This document shows, in pieces, positions 1 through 10,220 of a stretch of DNA of 64,000 nt. The stretch lies in assembly GCF_020071995.1 (NCBI RefSeq), contig NZ_JABWTK010000013.1:1-64000 (forward strand), given 5' to 3'. Within the stretch, counting starts at the first letter, position 1. Every line of letters starts with the position of its first letter. Position numbers and translations under genes: made by a program. The DNA is from Planococcus chinensis. Lineage in GTDB: Bacteria > Bacillota > Bacilli > Bacillales_A > Planococcaceae. The notes below the pieces were generated by a model, which saw only the letters and a list, made by a program, of their open reading frames with translations, searched no databases and was not told where the DNA came from.

Positions 1-2
1 GA

Positions 3-62
3 ATCCTTCTCACGAATTATGAATATGTAGGAACTGGGGGAACTTCTGGGGGAGCTTTTTGA
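3..62 (+). CDS. 3' end of an unidentified protein (truncated by window edge)
   Basis: One plus-strand frame is open from the window edge to a TGA at 60-62 and gives a 19-residue Gly/Thr-rich tail ending GGTSGGAF. The other two plus frames close within 30 bases. A strong plus-oriented terminator lies about 80 bases downstream, which fits the end of a transcription unit. Nothing in so short a tail identifies a family, so this is only a candidate carboxyl terminus. Confidence 0.3.
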   Translation: MLLTNYEYVGTGGTSGGAF

Positions 63-138
63 AACAGCCCACCAAACCCTTACAGTGCAAAGGGTTTTCG
101 ATACTATTGAGTACTACTCACGTTAATCTGTTGCTTTT

Positions 139-176
139 AAAAACCCCGAAACGGTTTTCCGTTTCGGGGTTTTTTT
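139..176 (+). terminator. Intrinsic terminator
   Basis: Perfect arms AAACCCCGAAAC / GTTTCGGGGTTT around a short loop, followed on the plus strand by seven T. It would end transcription entering from the left edge. Confidence 0.8.
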
Positions 177-186
177 ATGCCATAAA

Positions 187-216
187 AAATCCTTCGCCGA
201 TTCGGCAAAGGATTTT
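187..216 (-). terminator. Terminator of the rsbR-type gene
   Basis: Read on the minus strand, AATCCTT + GCCGA pairs with TCGGC + AAGGATT, followed by a T-run. It begins 9 bases after the stop of the 225-1070 gene. Confidence 0.75.
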
Positions 217-224
217 CAAGCCTG

Positions 225-1070
225 CTATTGCACAAGCTGGACACCGTTTTCTTTCAACGCCTGGGCAAGTGAGTTATACACTTCGATATCCGTGAATTTG
301 ATGCCGAGATGCACCGCAGTTTGTGCGATGATCGGACTGATTCCGGATAAAGCTGTTTTGACGCCGATGATTTTCAAACCGGTGATCAATTGGAACACTT
401 GCTGCGCAACCATCGTATCAATGATCGGCACGCCCGATAAATCGACAACCAGCCGTTCCAGATTATGCTTGGCACATTGTTTTAACGTCTTTTCGAAAAT
501 GATTTGGGCCCGGTGTGAAGTGATCTCCCCCACCAGCGGCAAAAATCCTGAACTTTTCGTCAGAAGAATCACAGGCGCGCTCATTTCCACAATCATCTGC
601 TGCTGGGTTTGCAGGCGTTCCTGTGCCACTCTTGTATTTTGTGCCGTAAATTCAAGAATGACTTTCCCGATCGTTTCGACGATTGCCAGATTCCACTTGC
701 TTAATTGCTCAAAAGTGACTTTATCTTGATGCTGGGATGCAAATTCTGCAATTATCTTAAGGTATTGCTGCTGGGTTCGGAAGAATTCTTCAATGACCAC
801 GACAATCGGTGTTTTTAAATGTCCGTCATCTGTGGCAATTTCCTCAATCCAATCTTGAAATTCCTGGGGAAAGTCCTGCTGATCCTCAGAAAACATTGAA
901 CAGAACAACACATGAAAATCATGGTTTTGGCGTTTGAGGTTTTCTACTTCTTCCGGATTGTTGGTGCTGTAAATTCCTCTTTGGTTCTTATTCAACGTTC
1001 CATACCATTGTTCAGTCATTTCCCATGTGCGTTCACGCAAATATTCGTGCAATTGCTGATTTTCCACCAT
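225..1070 (-). CDS. RsbR-type stressosome protein (STAS domain)
   Basis: 281 residues. The C-terminal ~115 residues form a STAS domain with the RsbR-family signature DLSGVPIIDT and a preceding LVGEITSHRA segment. In known RsbR proteins these two places carry the threonines phosphorylated by RsbT. The N-terminal ~150 residues are helical and Gln/Glu-rich, matching the divergent globin-like sensor half of RsbR paralogs (RsbRA-RD). Such proteins co-assemble with RsbS into the stressosome that releases RsbT to activate SigB. The ATG at 1070 follows a clear GGAGG. It stands alone here, not beside rsbS/rsbT, so it is probably an accessory paralog. Two SigB-type promoters within 17 kb are consistent with an active SigB system. 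Which RsbR paralog it is cannot be decided from sequence alone. Confidence 0.8.
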   Translation of the reverse strand: MVENQQLHEYLRERTWEMTEQWYGTLNKNQRGIYSTNNPEEVENLKRQNHDFHVLFCSMFSEDQQDFPQEFQDWIEEIATDDGHLKTPIVVVIEEFFRTQQQYLKIIAEFASQHQDKVTFEQLSKWNLAIVETIGKVILEFTAQNTRVAQERLQTQQQMIVEMSAPVILLTKSSGFLPLVGEITSHRAQIIFEKTLKQCAKHNLERLVVDLSGVPIIDTMVAQQVFQLITGLKIIGVKTALSGISPIIAQTAVHLGIKFTDIEVYNSLAQALKENGVQLVQ

Positions 1071-1295
1071 TTTCTTTTCCTCCTGCTCACTCCTGCAACT
1101 TTCCCGGCCTTTGCCTTTTTGAAGCTGATTGCAGGCTGACCTTAACTACTTGTTAATTATCATAATACATTGGCCTGCGGCATGCATTAATTCATTCAAA
1201 AAATTTATTGTATTCCAATTTATCGGAAGAGTTAAGCAACCCCCGTTTGGTTCTTCACCGCTTTATGCTAAACTGAAAAAAACGGAGGTGCAGCT

Positions 1296-2102
1296 ATGCG
1301 AATCATTTCAATATGCCCTAGCAATACCGAACTGCTGGCTTTTTTAGGTGCAGATCATTTACTGGTCGGCATCGATGATTATTCCGACTGGCCCAGCCAA
1401 ATCACTGCTTTGCCGAGACTCGGTCCTGATTTAGCCATTCGGATGGATGAACTCGAAGCATTAAAGCCGGATCTGGTGCTTGCTTCACTGAGTGTGCCAG
1501 GAATGGAGAAAAACGTAGAAGAGCTGATCCGCCGAAAAATCCCGCATTTGGTGCTGAATCCACAAACGCTCGAGGATATCGGCCAGGATTTACTGGCTGT
1601 CGGACAAGCATGCGGCATTGATGCATACCCGATACATACGGAATTTCTGTCAGTCATTGAAGACATTAAGAAACGCTCTTCCCAAGCAGAGATCCACCCG
1701 TCGCTTTACTGGGAATGGTGGCCAAAGCCCGTTTTTACACCCGGCAGCGTGAACTGGCTGACGGAAATCAGCCAGATTACCGGTGCGCGCAATGCATTTG
1801 AAGACGTCCCTTCTGCAAATTTCCAGACGGATTGGGAAGATGTGCGGCAGCGCGACCCGGACTATATTTTGCTTGCCTGGGTCGGCATCATGACTTCAAA
1901 AGTAAAACCGGAACTGGTCCGCAAAAGGCCCGGCTGGAATGAAATGAAAGGCTATAGCCACATCCACATCATGGAAGAAGAACTGTATTGCCGCCCTTCT
2001 CCGCGCCTCATCGAAGGAGCGATCCGGTTGGGCAAACTGATTCATCCGGAATTATACAGCGATATGGAATTGCCGCGGTTCATACGTGAAAAACAGACAT
2101 AA
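1296..2102 (+). CDS. Cobalamin/iron-type substrate-binding fold protein, no signal peptide
   Basis: 268 residues resembling BtuF/FecB-like helical-backbone metal receptors: an N-terminal Rossmann-like half with SICPSNTELLAFLGA and GIDDYSDWP, a middle helix (about 100-125), and a second half containing TPGSVNWLTEI and RPSPRLIEGA. Classical members are lipoproteins that deliver B12 or siderophores to ABC importers. This one starts directly with MRIISICPS and shows no signal peptide or lipobox, so it is predicted to be cytoplasmic. The start is fixed by GGAGGTG 8 bases upstream. It is monocistronic, with a hairpin at 2107-2132. No transporter genes are adjacent, so the ligand is unknown. Confidence 0.65.
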   Translation: MRIISICPSNTELLAFLGADHLLVGIDDYSDWPSQITALPRLGPDLAIRMDELEALKPDLVLASLSVPGMEKNVEELIRRKIPHLVLNPQTLEDIGQDLLAVGQACGIDAYPIHTEFLSVIEDIKKRSSQAEIHPSLYWEWWPKPVFTPGSVNWLTEISQITGARNAFEDVPSANFQTDWEDVRQRDPDYILLAWVGIMTSKVKPELVRKRPGWNEMKGYSHIHIMEEELYCRPSPRLIEGAIRLGKLIHPELYSDMELPRFIREKQT

Positions 2103-2106
2103 CAAT

Positions 2107-2132
2107 GGCGAACCCTGGAATACGGGTTCGCC
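2107..2132 (+). terminator. Probable terminator
   Basis: Perfect 9-bp arms GGCGAACCC / GGGTTCGCC directly after the stop of the 1296-2102 gene. The following T-tract is interrupted (TATTTACTTT), so strength is uncertain. Confidence 0.5.
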
Positions 2133-2150
2133 TATTTACTTTGGAATTGT

Positions 2151-3038
2151 TTACAATCCTGCTTGCCCTCTTTTGTTCGGATGATCCAAATCGTCATCCA
2201 ACCCGGCATCGCTGTCGCTGCCTAAAGCTGAATTGCGGTCGCCTCTGATGGTTGAACTGCGCTCATCGCCAATGAGTGGGTCCTGGTTATGGTTAAGCGC
2301 TGAACTGTCGCGGATCAACCCGTCTTGTGAGTCGCGCTCACTGATATAGGTTTCACGGGTCGTTCCATCATCGGCATTGCTGCTGCTGATGTATGCATCT
2401 TTCGTTGAACCGATATCCGCATCCCTGCCGCTTGTGGAATCGAAGGAATTGCGGTTATCGCCAAGACTTGAATCGCGGCCAAAGGAATCCGAATCTCTAG
2501 TAATTCCAGAGCTTGTTCGGTCCGTCGTGTACGTTTCCCGCACCACTCCAGTGCTGGATTGTTGTCCACTTATGAAACTATCGCGGTCATTGTGATCTGG
2601 AATCGCGCTGTTGCTGTCATCCACCAACACAAGAATTCGGCCTTCTTTAAATTGCGTTTCGTATTCCTGGGCCTCATCCTCCGGAATCCCCATGCCAATT
2701 AAAGCACCGGCAAGTCCGCCGACTCCGGCACCCGCTGCTGCTCCCGTAAGCCCGGCTACGATTGGCCCGGCAGCTACAATCGGCCCAATGCCTGGAATGG
2801 CAAGTGCTCCGATGCCTGCTAGTACACCGCCCAATCCGCCAAGAGCTCCGCCTGTAACCGCGCCGGTTGCTGCGCCTTCCCCGGCATGCGTTCCGGTTTC
2901 TTCTGTTACGTTACGCGTTTCCTCTTTGTCTTTACTGAGAACCGAGATATCCTCTGAACGATATCCTTGTCTTTTAAGGTCTTCAATTGCATCGATTGCT
3001 TCATTCTCCGAATGGTAAGAACCAACTACTTTTGACAT
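2151..3038 (-). CDS. General stress protein 17M-like (DUF1269/YflT family) with disordered tail
   Basis: 295 residues in three parts. Residues 1-45 are a ferredoxin-like motif (VVGSYHSENEAIDAIEDL, typical of the YflT/GSP17M N-terminus). Residues about 50-120 are an uninterrupted Gly/Ala stretch that could cross or coat a membrane. A Ser/Asp/Arg-rich low-complexity tail from about 150 repeats DRDS/TRDS/SSGxxRD-like units. Family members are general-stress proteins of unknown biochemical role. The ATG at 3038 has GAGGAGG 9 bases upstream, and an excellent SigB-type promoter lies 51 bases before that. The tail is much longer than the ~120-residue B. subtilis relatives. Confidence 0.75.
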   Translation of the reverse strand: MSKVVGSYHSENEAIDAIEDLKRQGYRSEDISVLSKDKEETRNVTEETGTHAGEGAATGAVTGGALGGLGGVLAGIGALAIPGIGPIVAAGPIVAGLTGAAAGAGVGGLAGALIGMGIPEDEAQEYETQFKEGRILVLVDDSNSAIPDHNDRDSFISGQQSSTGVVRETYTTDRTSSGITRDSDSFGRDSSLGDNRNSFDSTSGRDADIGSTKDAYISSSNADDGTTRETYISERDSQDGLIRDSSALNHNQDPLIGDERSSTIRGDRNSALGSDSDAGLDDDLDHPNKRGQAGL

Positions 3039-3088
3039 TCTTAAACGCCTCCTCAGTTTTTGAGCAATGGAAATGCTACAGTTTCAAA

Positions 3089-3113
3089 ATACCCTTCTGC
3101 CCTGCCGCTAAAC
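3089..3113 (-). promoter_or_regulatory. SigB promoter of the GSP17M-like gene
   Basis: Minus strand GTTTAG (3113-3108), 13-base spacer, GGGTAT (3094-3089). This matches the Bacillus SigB consensus GTTTaa-N12-15-GGGTAT, with a perfect -10. Confidence 0.75.
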
Positions 3114-3198
3114 ATGAACCCATTTCCTCTTGGTGCTGCGCTATTAAGTACATGTAACTTTCCTTTGACAATTTGCGTCTACTGCTAAAAATGGAGGA

Positions 3199-3642
3199 GT
3201 GATTTTTCTGATCAAGAATTTCGCATTTCTTTTGTGTGTAGTTTTGCTGGTTATAGGCTACAGCTATATCGCTTCTCCTCCAATGCCTTCCGTTAAAGCT
3301 GAAGGCAGAATGGTCGCAACTACGCCAGGTTCTTACTGCTGGGAAAGTACCTGGAAAGCAGAATGTGTGGACATGTCTTATGCAAGTCCTTGGGAACAAG
3401 GAGTTGAGACTGCGCCTGCAGCCGTAAAAGCTGGCGCCGCTATACTCATTGATTTCAATAAGCAGCCCCTCCCCGGAAGTTTAAGTGCTGAACTCTGGAC
3501 AAGCAAAACAAACAGCGAGCCCGCTCTCTTAAGGAATGGCCTCCTTACCGCTCCGAAAGCTCCAGGAATCTACGTCTTTCATATCTTTGCCGATTGGAAG
3601 CAAGGGGGTGGCAATTACGCCTTTTCTATAGAAGTAAAATAA
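3199..3642 (+). CDS. Small membrane-anchored or exported protein, function unknown
   Basis: About 145 residues: one hydrophobic N-terminal segment (residues ~4-24, FAFLLCVVLLVIGYSYIA), then a ~120-residue extracytoplasmic domain with two cysteines (SYCWES, AECVDM) about ten apart, and an Ig/beta-like end (GIYVFHIFADW). I do not recognise a named family beyond generic Bacillus exported proteins of this layout. The start is ambiguous: GTG at 3199 overlaps the GGAGGA ribosome site (3193-3198), so translation may really begin at the CTG at 3208, eight bases downstream. It ends at a hairpin shared with convergent tyrS. The tyrosines and Trp-rich domain suggest binding rather than catalysis, but this is inference. 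Confidence 0.55.
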   Translation: MIFLIKNFAFLLCVVLLVIGYSYIASPPMPSVKAEGRMVATTPGSYCWESTWKAECVDMSYASPWEQGVETAPAAVKAGAAILIDFNKQPLPGSLSAELWTSKTNSEPALLRNGLLTAPKAPGIYVFHIFADWKQGGGNYAFSIEVK

Positions 3643-3643
3643 A

Positions 3644-3670
3644 AAGCAGCCAGGAAATATCTGGCTGCTT
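3644..3670 (-). terminator. Bidirectional terminator, strongest for tyrS
   Basis: Arms AAGCAGCCAG / CTGGCTGCTT. The minus strand continues into TTTTTATTTT, so it is a good rho-independent end for tyrS; the plus-strand T-run is poor. Confidence 0.75.
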
Positions 3671-3686
3671 GAGTCATTTCTTCTAT

Positions 3687-5205
<1,519 letters not shown>

Positions 5206-5242
5206 AGTTTACTTCAATCTGGCATATTGTCAATCTTTTTCG

Positions 5243-5268
5243 TTGCAATTCACAGAATATGCTATAAT
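5243..5268 (+). promoter_or_regulatory. Extended -10 promoter for the class A PBP
   Basis: TGCTATAAT (TATAAT at 5263-5268) is an extended -10. TTGCAA at 5243-5248 is 14 bases away, so the -35 contribution is probably weak. It lies 28 bases before the start codon. Confidence 0.55.
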
Positions 5269-5295
5269 AAAGCCAGATTTAGGAGGAGGATTACA

Positions 5296-8271
5296 GTGCA
5301 AGATAAGGTGAAAAATGCTCTCAGGAAAACTGAAGAAACTTTAAATAGATGGACCTCCGCAAAGTGGTATAAAAGGTTAAGCATCACGACAAGCGTCTTT
5401 TGGAACTTGGCCATTCTGCTGGCGATTATCCTTGTCGCAGGCGGTGTATTTGCCGCTTCAGTCGGAGCCGGTTATTTTGCTTCTTTAGTGGACGAAGAAA
5501 AACTTCGGACCCCTGATGAAATGCGTGGAGAAATTTACAGCTACGAAGAAACGTCTGAAATGTTTTTTGATAATGAGGTCTATATCGGAAAAGTCCAGAC
5601 GGATTTGGAGCGGAAAGAAATCCAATTGGATAAAGTCTCAAAAACAGCGATTGACGCAGTTCTCGCTACCGAAGACGAATATTTTTTGGAACATGATGGC
5701 ATTGTGCCAAAAGCGATTCTTCGTGGATTGTTCCAGGACGTATCAAACTCTGATAGCCAGACAGGCGGCTCTACGCTGACCCAGCAGCTGATTAAAAACC
5801 AGATTTTGACAAATGAAGTATCCTATGAACGGAAAGCGAAAGAAATCCTGCTTGCCATGCGTCTTGAGAAATTCATGTCAAAAGACGAAATCATGGAAGC
5901 TTATCTTAACATCATCCCTTATGGCAGAAACTCTTCCGGCGCTAATATTGCCGGCATTGAAACTGCAGCTAACGGACTCTTTAATACCTCAGCAAGCGAA
6001 TTGAATTTGCCGCAGGCCGCGTTTATTGCCGGGATTCCGAAAGCCCCTTTCCGCTATACCCCTTATTCTTCAGGCGGTAAACTGAAAGAAGCGGAAGGAT
6101 TGCAGCCAGGAATTGATCGAATGAAAACAGTGCTGTTCCGGATGAAAGAAACCGGCTATATCACGGAAGAAGAATACAATCAGGCGGTTGCTTATGACAT
6201 CGTGAAGGATTTCCGTAAAGATGAACAACGTTCATACGAGAAATATCCATATGTGACCGTTGAACTTGAAAAACGGGCAGCGCGAATCATTATGGACGTA
6301 CTCGCTGAACAAGATGGCGTCGATCCGAAAACCCTTGAAGAAAACAACAAAATCTACGAGGAATATGCAATTCTAGCTGACCGTGCAGTCCGCTCGAACG
6401 GCTACCGGATCCATTCGACCATCAATAAAGATCTATACGATGCCCATGAAAAAGCGAAAAATGCTTACAAAGGTTACGGTACGACTTTAACAGTTGCCTC
6501 CACCAACGAAGATGGCGAAGAAGTCATGAAAGAACTTCCCGTCCAAGTAGGCAGCATGATGATTGAAAACAAAACCGGCCGGATTTTGAGTTTTATCGGC
6601 GGCCGGGACCATGAAGTTGAAAAATTGAACCATGCGACACAAGCATACCGCTCAATCGGCTCTACCGTGAAGCCTTTGCTTGTTTACGGACCAGCACTTG
6701 AATTTGGTGCAATTGGTGCAGGCAGCCCCGTAGTCGATGTGAAATTCACATTAAATGACAACGGCAAGCCATGGACGCCTGCCAACTTTGTTCCAACAAG
6801 CGAACAAGGCATCATGCCGGCGCGCGATGCACTGGCACAGTCCCAAAACTTGCCTGCCCTTCGCCTGTATGGCCAAATCAGAGAACAAATGCCGATTAAT
6901 TATTTGATCAATGCCGGATTCTCAACAGTTGTTGAAAATGAAAACTACAATGCTTCTGCTGCTTTAGGCGGCGGGATTGAAGGATCTGTAGAAGAATTGA
7001 CTAGCGGCTATGCTGCAGTTGCCAATGGCGGCAAGAAAGTGGAGCCGTTCATGATCCAACGCATAGAAGACGCGGATGGCAACGTAGTATTTGAGCACAA
7101 AGCCGAAGAAAAAGAAATTTACACACCGCAAACAGCTTATATCTTAACGGATATGCTCCGTGATGTATTTGACACGGATCGAGGTACCGCCAACCGTGCC
7201 AATGGATTGTTGAACTTTAGCGCTGACTTTGCCGGCAAAACCGGTACAACTCAAGAAACAAGAGATGTTTGGCTGGTTGGGTATAACCCGAATATCACAA
7301 TGGGTGTATGGCTGGGCTATGACAGAGAAAAATACTCTCTAGACAATTTCCGAAATACCAACTTGCAGCCTTCCGTCCGCGTGAACCAACTGTGGGCGAG
7401 CTTAATGAATACGACTTATCAAGTTGCTCCTGACGTAGTTGGAGCTAAAGAAACGTTCAAAGCACCAAAAGGCGTTGTCACCCGTTCGTTCTGCAGCATT
7501 TCAGGCCTTGCGCCAGGCGGCGGCTGTTCATCAGCTGGCCTAGTCGCGTCTGACTTGTTCAACGAAAACGTCATGACACCGAACAAAGCAGATGACAGTT
7601 TAACTTCGGGGTCTTATACAACCGTTAATGGCAGCCGCTACTTGGCTCTGGACAGCACGCCAAGAGAATTTGTTACAAGCGGCGGCGCTGGAGTGTCACA
7701 AGCATATATCGACCGCATGCTTGCTCCATTCGGCGGGGATGCCGGGAAGCTATTCCCTGGAAACTCCAGATTCTCAAGAGTCGTTTCGGGAGCTTCATTG
7801 AAACATGATGGAGTTGCTCCATCAAGTGTCAGCGCCAGCATTAGCGGAACGACCATCACTTGGAGCGATTCACCTTCCAATGATATTGTCGGCTACCGGG
7901 TTTACCGCAGCGGCGGCGGCTCTTTAGCTTCTATCTCTGAATCACGCGGCAACTCATTCAAAGTTCCGGGTGCGGGCAGCTATTATGTAGTAGCCGTCGA
8001 TATCACCGGCAAGCAGTCTTCTGCTTCCAATACGGTGAGTGTCGCAGCACCAAAACCGGAACCGAAACCTGCACCAAAAGAGGAAGAGGAAAAGGATGAA
8101 CCGGATACTCCACCGGCAGACGATCCGGAAGAAACACCGGAAGAACCAGCAGAACCTGAAGAACCTGAGGAGCCTGCTGAACCGGAAGAACCAACAGAAC
8201 CGGAAGAGCCGGCTGACGAACCTGCTGAACCGGAAGAACCGACAGAACCGGAAGAGCCTACTGATCCATAA
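5296..8271 (+). CDS. Class A penicillin-binding protein (PBP1A family)
   Basis: 991 residues. A cytoplasmic N-terminus and one membrane helix (about 40-65) are followed by a GT51 glycosyltransferase domain (ATEDEYFLEHDG, GGSTLTQQLIKN, EAYLNIIPYG). The transpeptidase domain has the catalytic SxxK in GSTVKP, SxN in SQN and KTGTT; a short fibronectin-type segment (about 830-905) precedes a Pro/Glu repeat tail. It polymerises and crosslinks peptidoglycan outside the membrane. The frame is open back to 5113, but that extension is antisense to the tyrS T-box. The GTG at 5296 with AGGAGGAGGA at 5281-5290 and an extended -10 promoter decides the start. It is monocistronic with its own terminator. Whether it is the PBP1 or PBP4-like paralog is not settled. 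Confidence 0.93.
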   Translation: MQDKVKNALRKTEETLNRWTSAKWYKRLSITTSVFWNLAILLAIILVAGGVFAASVGAGYFASLVDEEKLRTPDEMRGEIYSYEETSEMFFDNEVYIGKVQTDLERKEIQLDKVSKTAIDAVLATEDEYFLEHDGIVPKAILRGLFQDVSNSDSQTGGSTLTQQLIKNQILTNEVSYERKAKEILLAMRLEKFMSKDEIMEAYLNIIPYGRNSSGANIAGIETAANGLFNTSASELNLPQAAFIAGIPKAPFRYTPYSSGGKLKEAEGLQPGIDRMKTVLFRMKETGYITEEEYNQAVAYDIVKDFRKDEQRSYEKYPYVTVELEKRAARIIMDVLAEQDGVDPKTLEENNKIYEEYAILADRAVRSNGYRIHSTINKDLYDAHEKAKNAYKGYGTTLTVASTNEDGEEVMKELPVQVGSMMIENKTGRILSFIGGRDHEVEKLNHATQAYRSIGSTVKPLLVYGPALEFGAIGAGSPVVDVKFTLNDNGKPWTPANFVPTSEQGIMPARDALAQSQNLPALRLYGQIREQMPINYLINAGFSTVVENENYNASAALGGGIEGSVEELTSGYAAVANGGKKVEPFMIQRIEDADGNVVFEHKAEEKEIYTPQTAYILTDMLRDVFDTDRGTANRANGLLNFSADFAGKTGTTQETRDVWLVGYNPNITMGVWLGYDREKYSLDNFRNTNLQPSVRVNQLWASLMNTTYQVAPDVVGAKETFKAPKGVVTRSFCSISGLAPGGGCSSAGLVASDLFNENVMTPNKADDSLTSGSYTTVNGSRYLALDSTPREFVTSGGAGVSQAYIDRMLAPFGGDAGKLFPGNSRFSRVVSGASLKHDGVAPSSVSASISGTTITWSDSPSNDIVGYRVYRSGGGSLASISESRGNSFKVPGAGSYYVVAVDITGKQSSASNTVSVAAPKPEPKPAPKEEEEKDEPDTPPADDPEETPEEPAEPEEPEEPAEPEEPTEPEEPADEPAEPEEPTEPEEPTDP

Positions 8272-8290
8272 GTAAAAAAACACAAAAAGA

Positions 8291-8318
8291 AACCCCAGCT
8301 GAAAACTCAGCTGGGGTT
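8291..8318. terminator. Bidirectional terminator between pbp and acsA
   Basis: Arms AACCCCAGCTGA / TCAGCTGGGGTT. T-rich tails occur on both strands (ATTTGTTT on plus, TTTCTTTTTG on minus), so it serves both convergent genes. Confidence 0.85.
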
Positions 8319-8332
8319 ATTTGTTTGGTCTC

Positions 8333-10051
8333 TTAATCTTCCATTGTAGACAAATCGCCTGCCGGCAAATCCAGTTCCCAGGCTTTCAGAACCCGGCGCA
8401 TGATTTTCCCGCTTCGTGTTTTCGGCAGTTTGTCCTTAAACTCAATTTCTTTTGGAGCCGCGTGTGCAGCTAGACCCTTCTTCACAAATTGCTGGATGTC
8501 CTGAATCAATTCATCCGATGGTTCATAGCCGTCATTTAAAGCAACGAACGCCTTAATGATTTCTCCGCGGACCGGATCCGGTTTCCCGATGACTCCTGCT
8601 TCTGCAACTGCCGGATGCTCAAGCAATTTGCTTTCCACTTCGAACGGACCTACGCGTTCCCCTGAAGTCATAATTACATCATCAACCCGGCCCTGGAACC
8701 AGAAATAGCCTTCTTCATCCATGTAGGCCGAATCTCCGGAAACATACCACTGGTCGTTCAAGAAATACGATTCATATTTGGACGGGTTGTTCCAAATCTG
8801 CCGCATCATGGATGGCCAGCCTTTTTCAATGGCTAAGTTCCCCATCTGGTTTGGCGGCAGCTCCTTCCCTTGATCATCCACGATGGCCACTTTGATGCCT
8901 GGGACCGGTTTCCCCATCGATCCTGGCTTAATCGCCATTGACGGGTAATTGCAGATGGTCTGCGCTCCGGTTTCCGTCATCCACCAAGTATCATGGATCC
9001 GTCTGTCGAATACTTGGACGCCCCAGCGCACTACTTCGGGATTCAACGGTTCACCGACAGATAAAACATGGCGCAGAGTCGACAAATCAAATTCTTTCAC
9101 CAAAGCGTCCCCTGCTCCCATCAGCATACGGAAAGCTGTTGGCGCACTGTACCAGACTGTAACGCCAAAATCTTCAATGGCTTTATACCAGCCTTCCGGA
9201 GAAAAGCGTCCGCCTAGAATGACCGTCGTCGTTCCAGTCAGCCAAGGAGCGAATACGCCATAAGCTGTTCCAGTCACCCAGCCCGGGTCAGCTGTACACC
9301 AGTAAATATCCTGCTCCTGCAGGTCAAGCACCCATTTGGCTGTTTGATACTGCTGCACCATGGCATATTGTGCGTGAAGAACACCTTTCGGCTTGCCGGT
9401 AGAACCGGATGTATAATGCAGCACCAGTCCGTCTTCTTTATCAAGCCATTCAATATCGAACTGATCAGAAGAACCGTTTAAATGCTTCATGAAATCAACA
9501 GTCTTGCCATCTTCTTCGATATTTTCACCAACGAGGAAAATGGTCTTTAAGTTTGGCAAACGGTCGTGCGGAACACGCGGCAAAAGCTCCGGCGTCGTAA
9601 TGATTGCCTTGGCATCGCTATCATCCAACCGGTCATAAATCGCACCTTCCATGAACGCTTCAAACAATGGCCCGACGATCAGGCCCATTTTCAACGCACC
9701 GAACATGGCAAAATACAGTTCAGGCGAACGCGGCATAAAGATGAACATCCGGTCCCCTTTTTCCAGTTCCGAATGCGCTTTCAATAAATTAGCAGCCCGG
9801 TTGGTCATACGCTTCATTTCATAAAATGTATAGGATTCGTGGCGATTCTGATCTTTGTAGTAAAGAGCTACTTTGTTTTTGCGGTCAGAGTCGGCATGGC
9901 GGTCAATGGCTTCATACGCCATATTTACTTTTCCGGTCTCATACCAACTAAATTCTTTTTCCACTTCAGCCCAATCAAAAGCTGCCGCAACTTCTTCGTA
10001 ATTATGTAGATGGTGCTCCCCTTGTTTCGCTGGAATTAATTCCACTTTCAT
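8333..10051 (-). CDS. acsA: Acetyl-CoA synthetase
   Basis: 572 residues from the chosen ATG at 10051, the same length as B. subtilis AcsA. It makes acetyl-CoA from acetate, ATP and CoA via acetyl-AMP. Adenylate-forming motifs are visible: YTSGSTGKPKG (P-loop, about 225), WWMTETG, YVSGDSA, and the C-terminal PKTRSGKIMRR, whose lysine is the residue acetylated in Acs enzymes. The frame extends upstream to 10102, but only the 10051 ATG has a spaced ribosome site (AAAGGGTG). It is divergent from acuABC, which encode its acetylation/deacetylation control, as in Bacillus. Confidence 0.96.
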   Translation of the reverse strand: MKVELIPAKQGEHHLHNYEEVAAAFDWAEVEKEFSWYETGKVNMAYEAIDRHADSDRKNKVALYYKDQNRHESYTFYEMKRMTNRAANLLKAHSELEKGDRMFIFMPRSPELYFAMFGALKMGLIVGPLFEAFMEGAIYDRLDDSDAKAIITTPELLPRVPHDRLPNLKTIFLVGENIEEDGKTVDFMKHLNGSSDQFDIEWLDKEDGLVLHYTSGSTGKPKGVLHAQYAMVQQYQTAKWVLDLQEQDIYWCTADPGWVTGTAYGVFAPWLTGTTTVILGGRFSPEGWYKAIEDFGVTVWYSAPTAFRMLMGAGDALVKEFDLSTLRHVLSVGEPLNPEVVRWGVQVFDRRIHDTWWMTETGAQTICNYPSMAIKPGSMGKPVPGIKVAIVDDQGKELPPNQMGNLAIEKGWPSMMRQIWNNPSKYESYFLNDQWYVSGDSAYMDEEGYFWFQGRVDDVIMTSGERVGPFEVESKLLEHPAVAEAGVIGKPDPVRGEIIKAFVALNDGYEPSDELIQDIQQFVKKGLAAHAAPKEIEFKDKLPKTRSGKIMRRVLKAWELDLPAGDLSTMED

Positions 10052-10182
10052 CCAAATCACCCTTTCGCATAGATTCTCTTCCATTCTACAACATTCTGAC
10101 AATTTAATGCGAATAATTTTAACTTTTTAGAAAACTGGCTGTTTTTGTTAATGTAATTTCACAACTCCACTTCCTTTTCATG

Positions 10183-10188
10183 TATAAT
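10183..10188 (+). promoter_or_regulatory. -10 element of the acuABC operon
   Basis: A perfect TATAAT lies 33-38 bases before acuA. The -35 region (TTCACA at 10158-10163) is weak and loosely spaced. I found no convincing CcpA (cre) site in this acsA/acuA intergenic region. Confidence 0.45.
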
Positions 10189-10220
10189 GTACCTAATTGT
10201 ACCCAACAGGCGGTGAAATG

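Noticed and set aside
7954..8285. Two minus-strand Ser/Gly- and Phe/Arg-rich frames under the PBP tail
   Set aside because: Shadows of the Pro/Glu repeat; no start signals.
10052..10196. cre site in the acsA-acuA gap
   Set aside because: Looked for TGNAANCGNWNNCW-like sequences and found none convincing.
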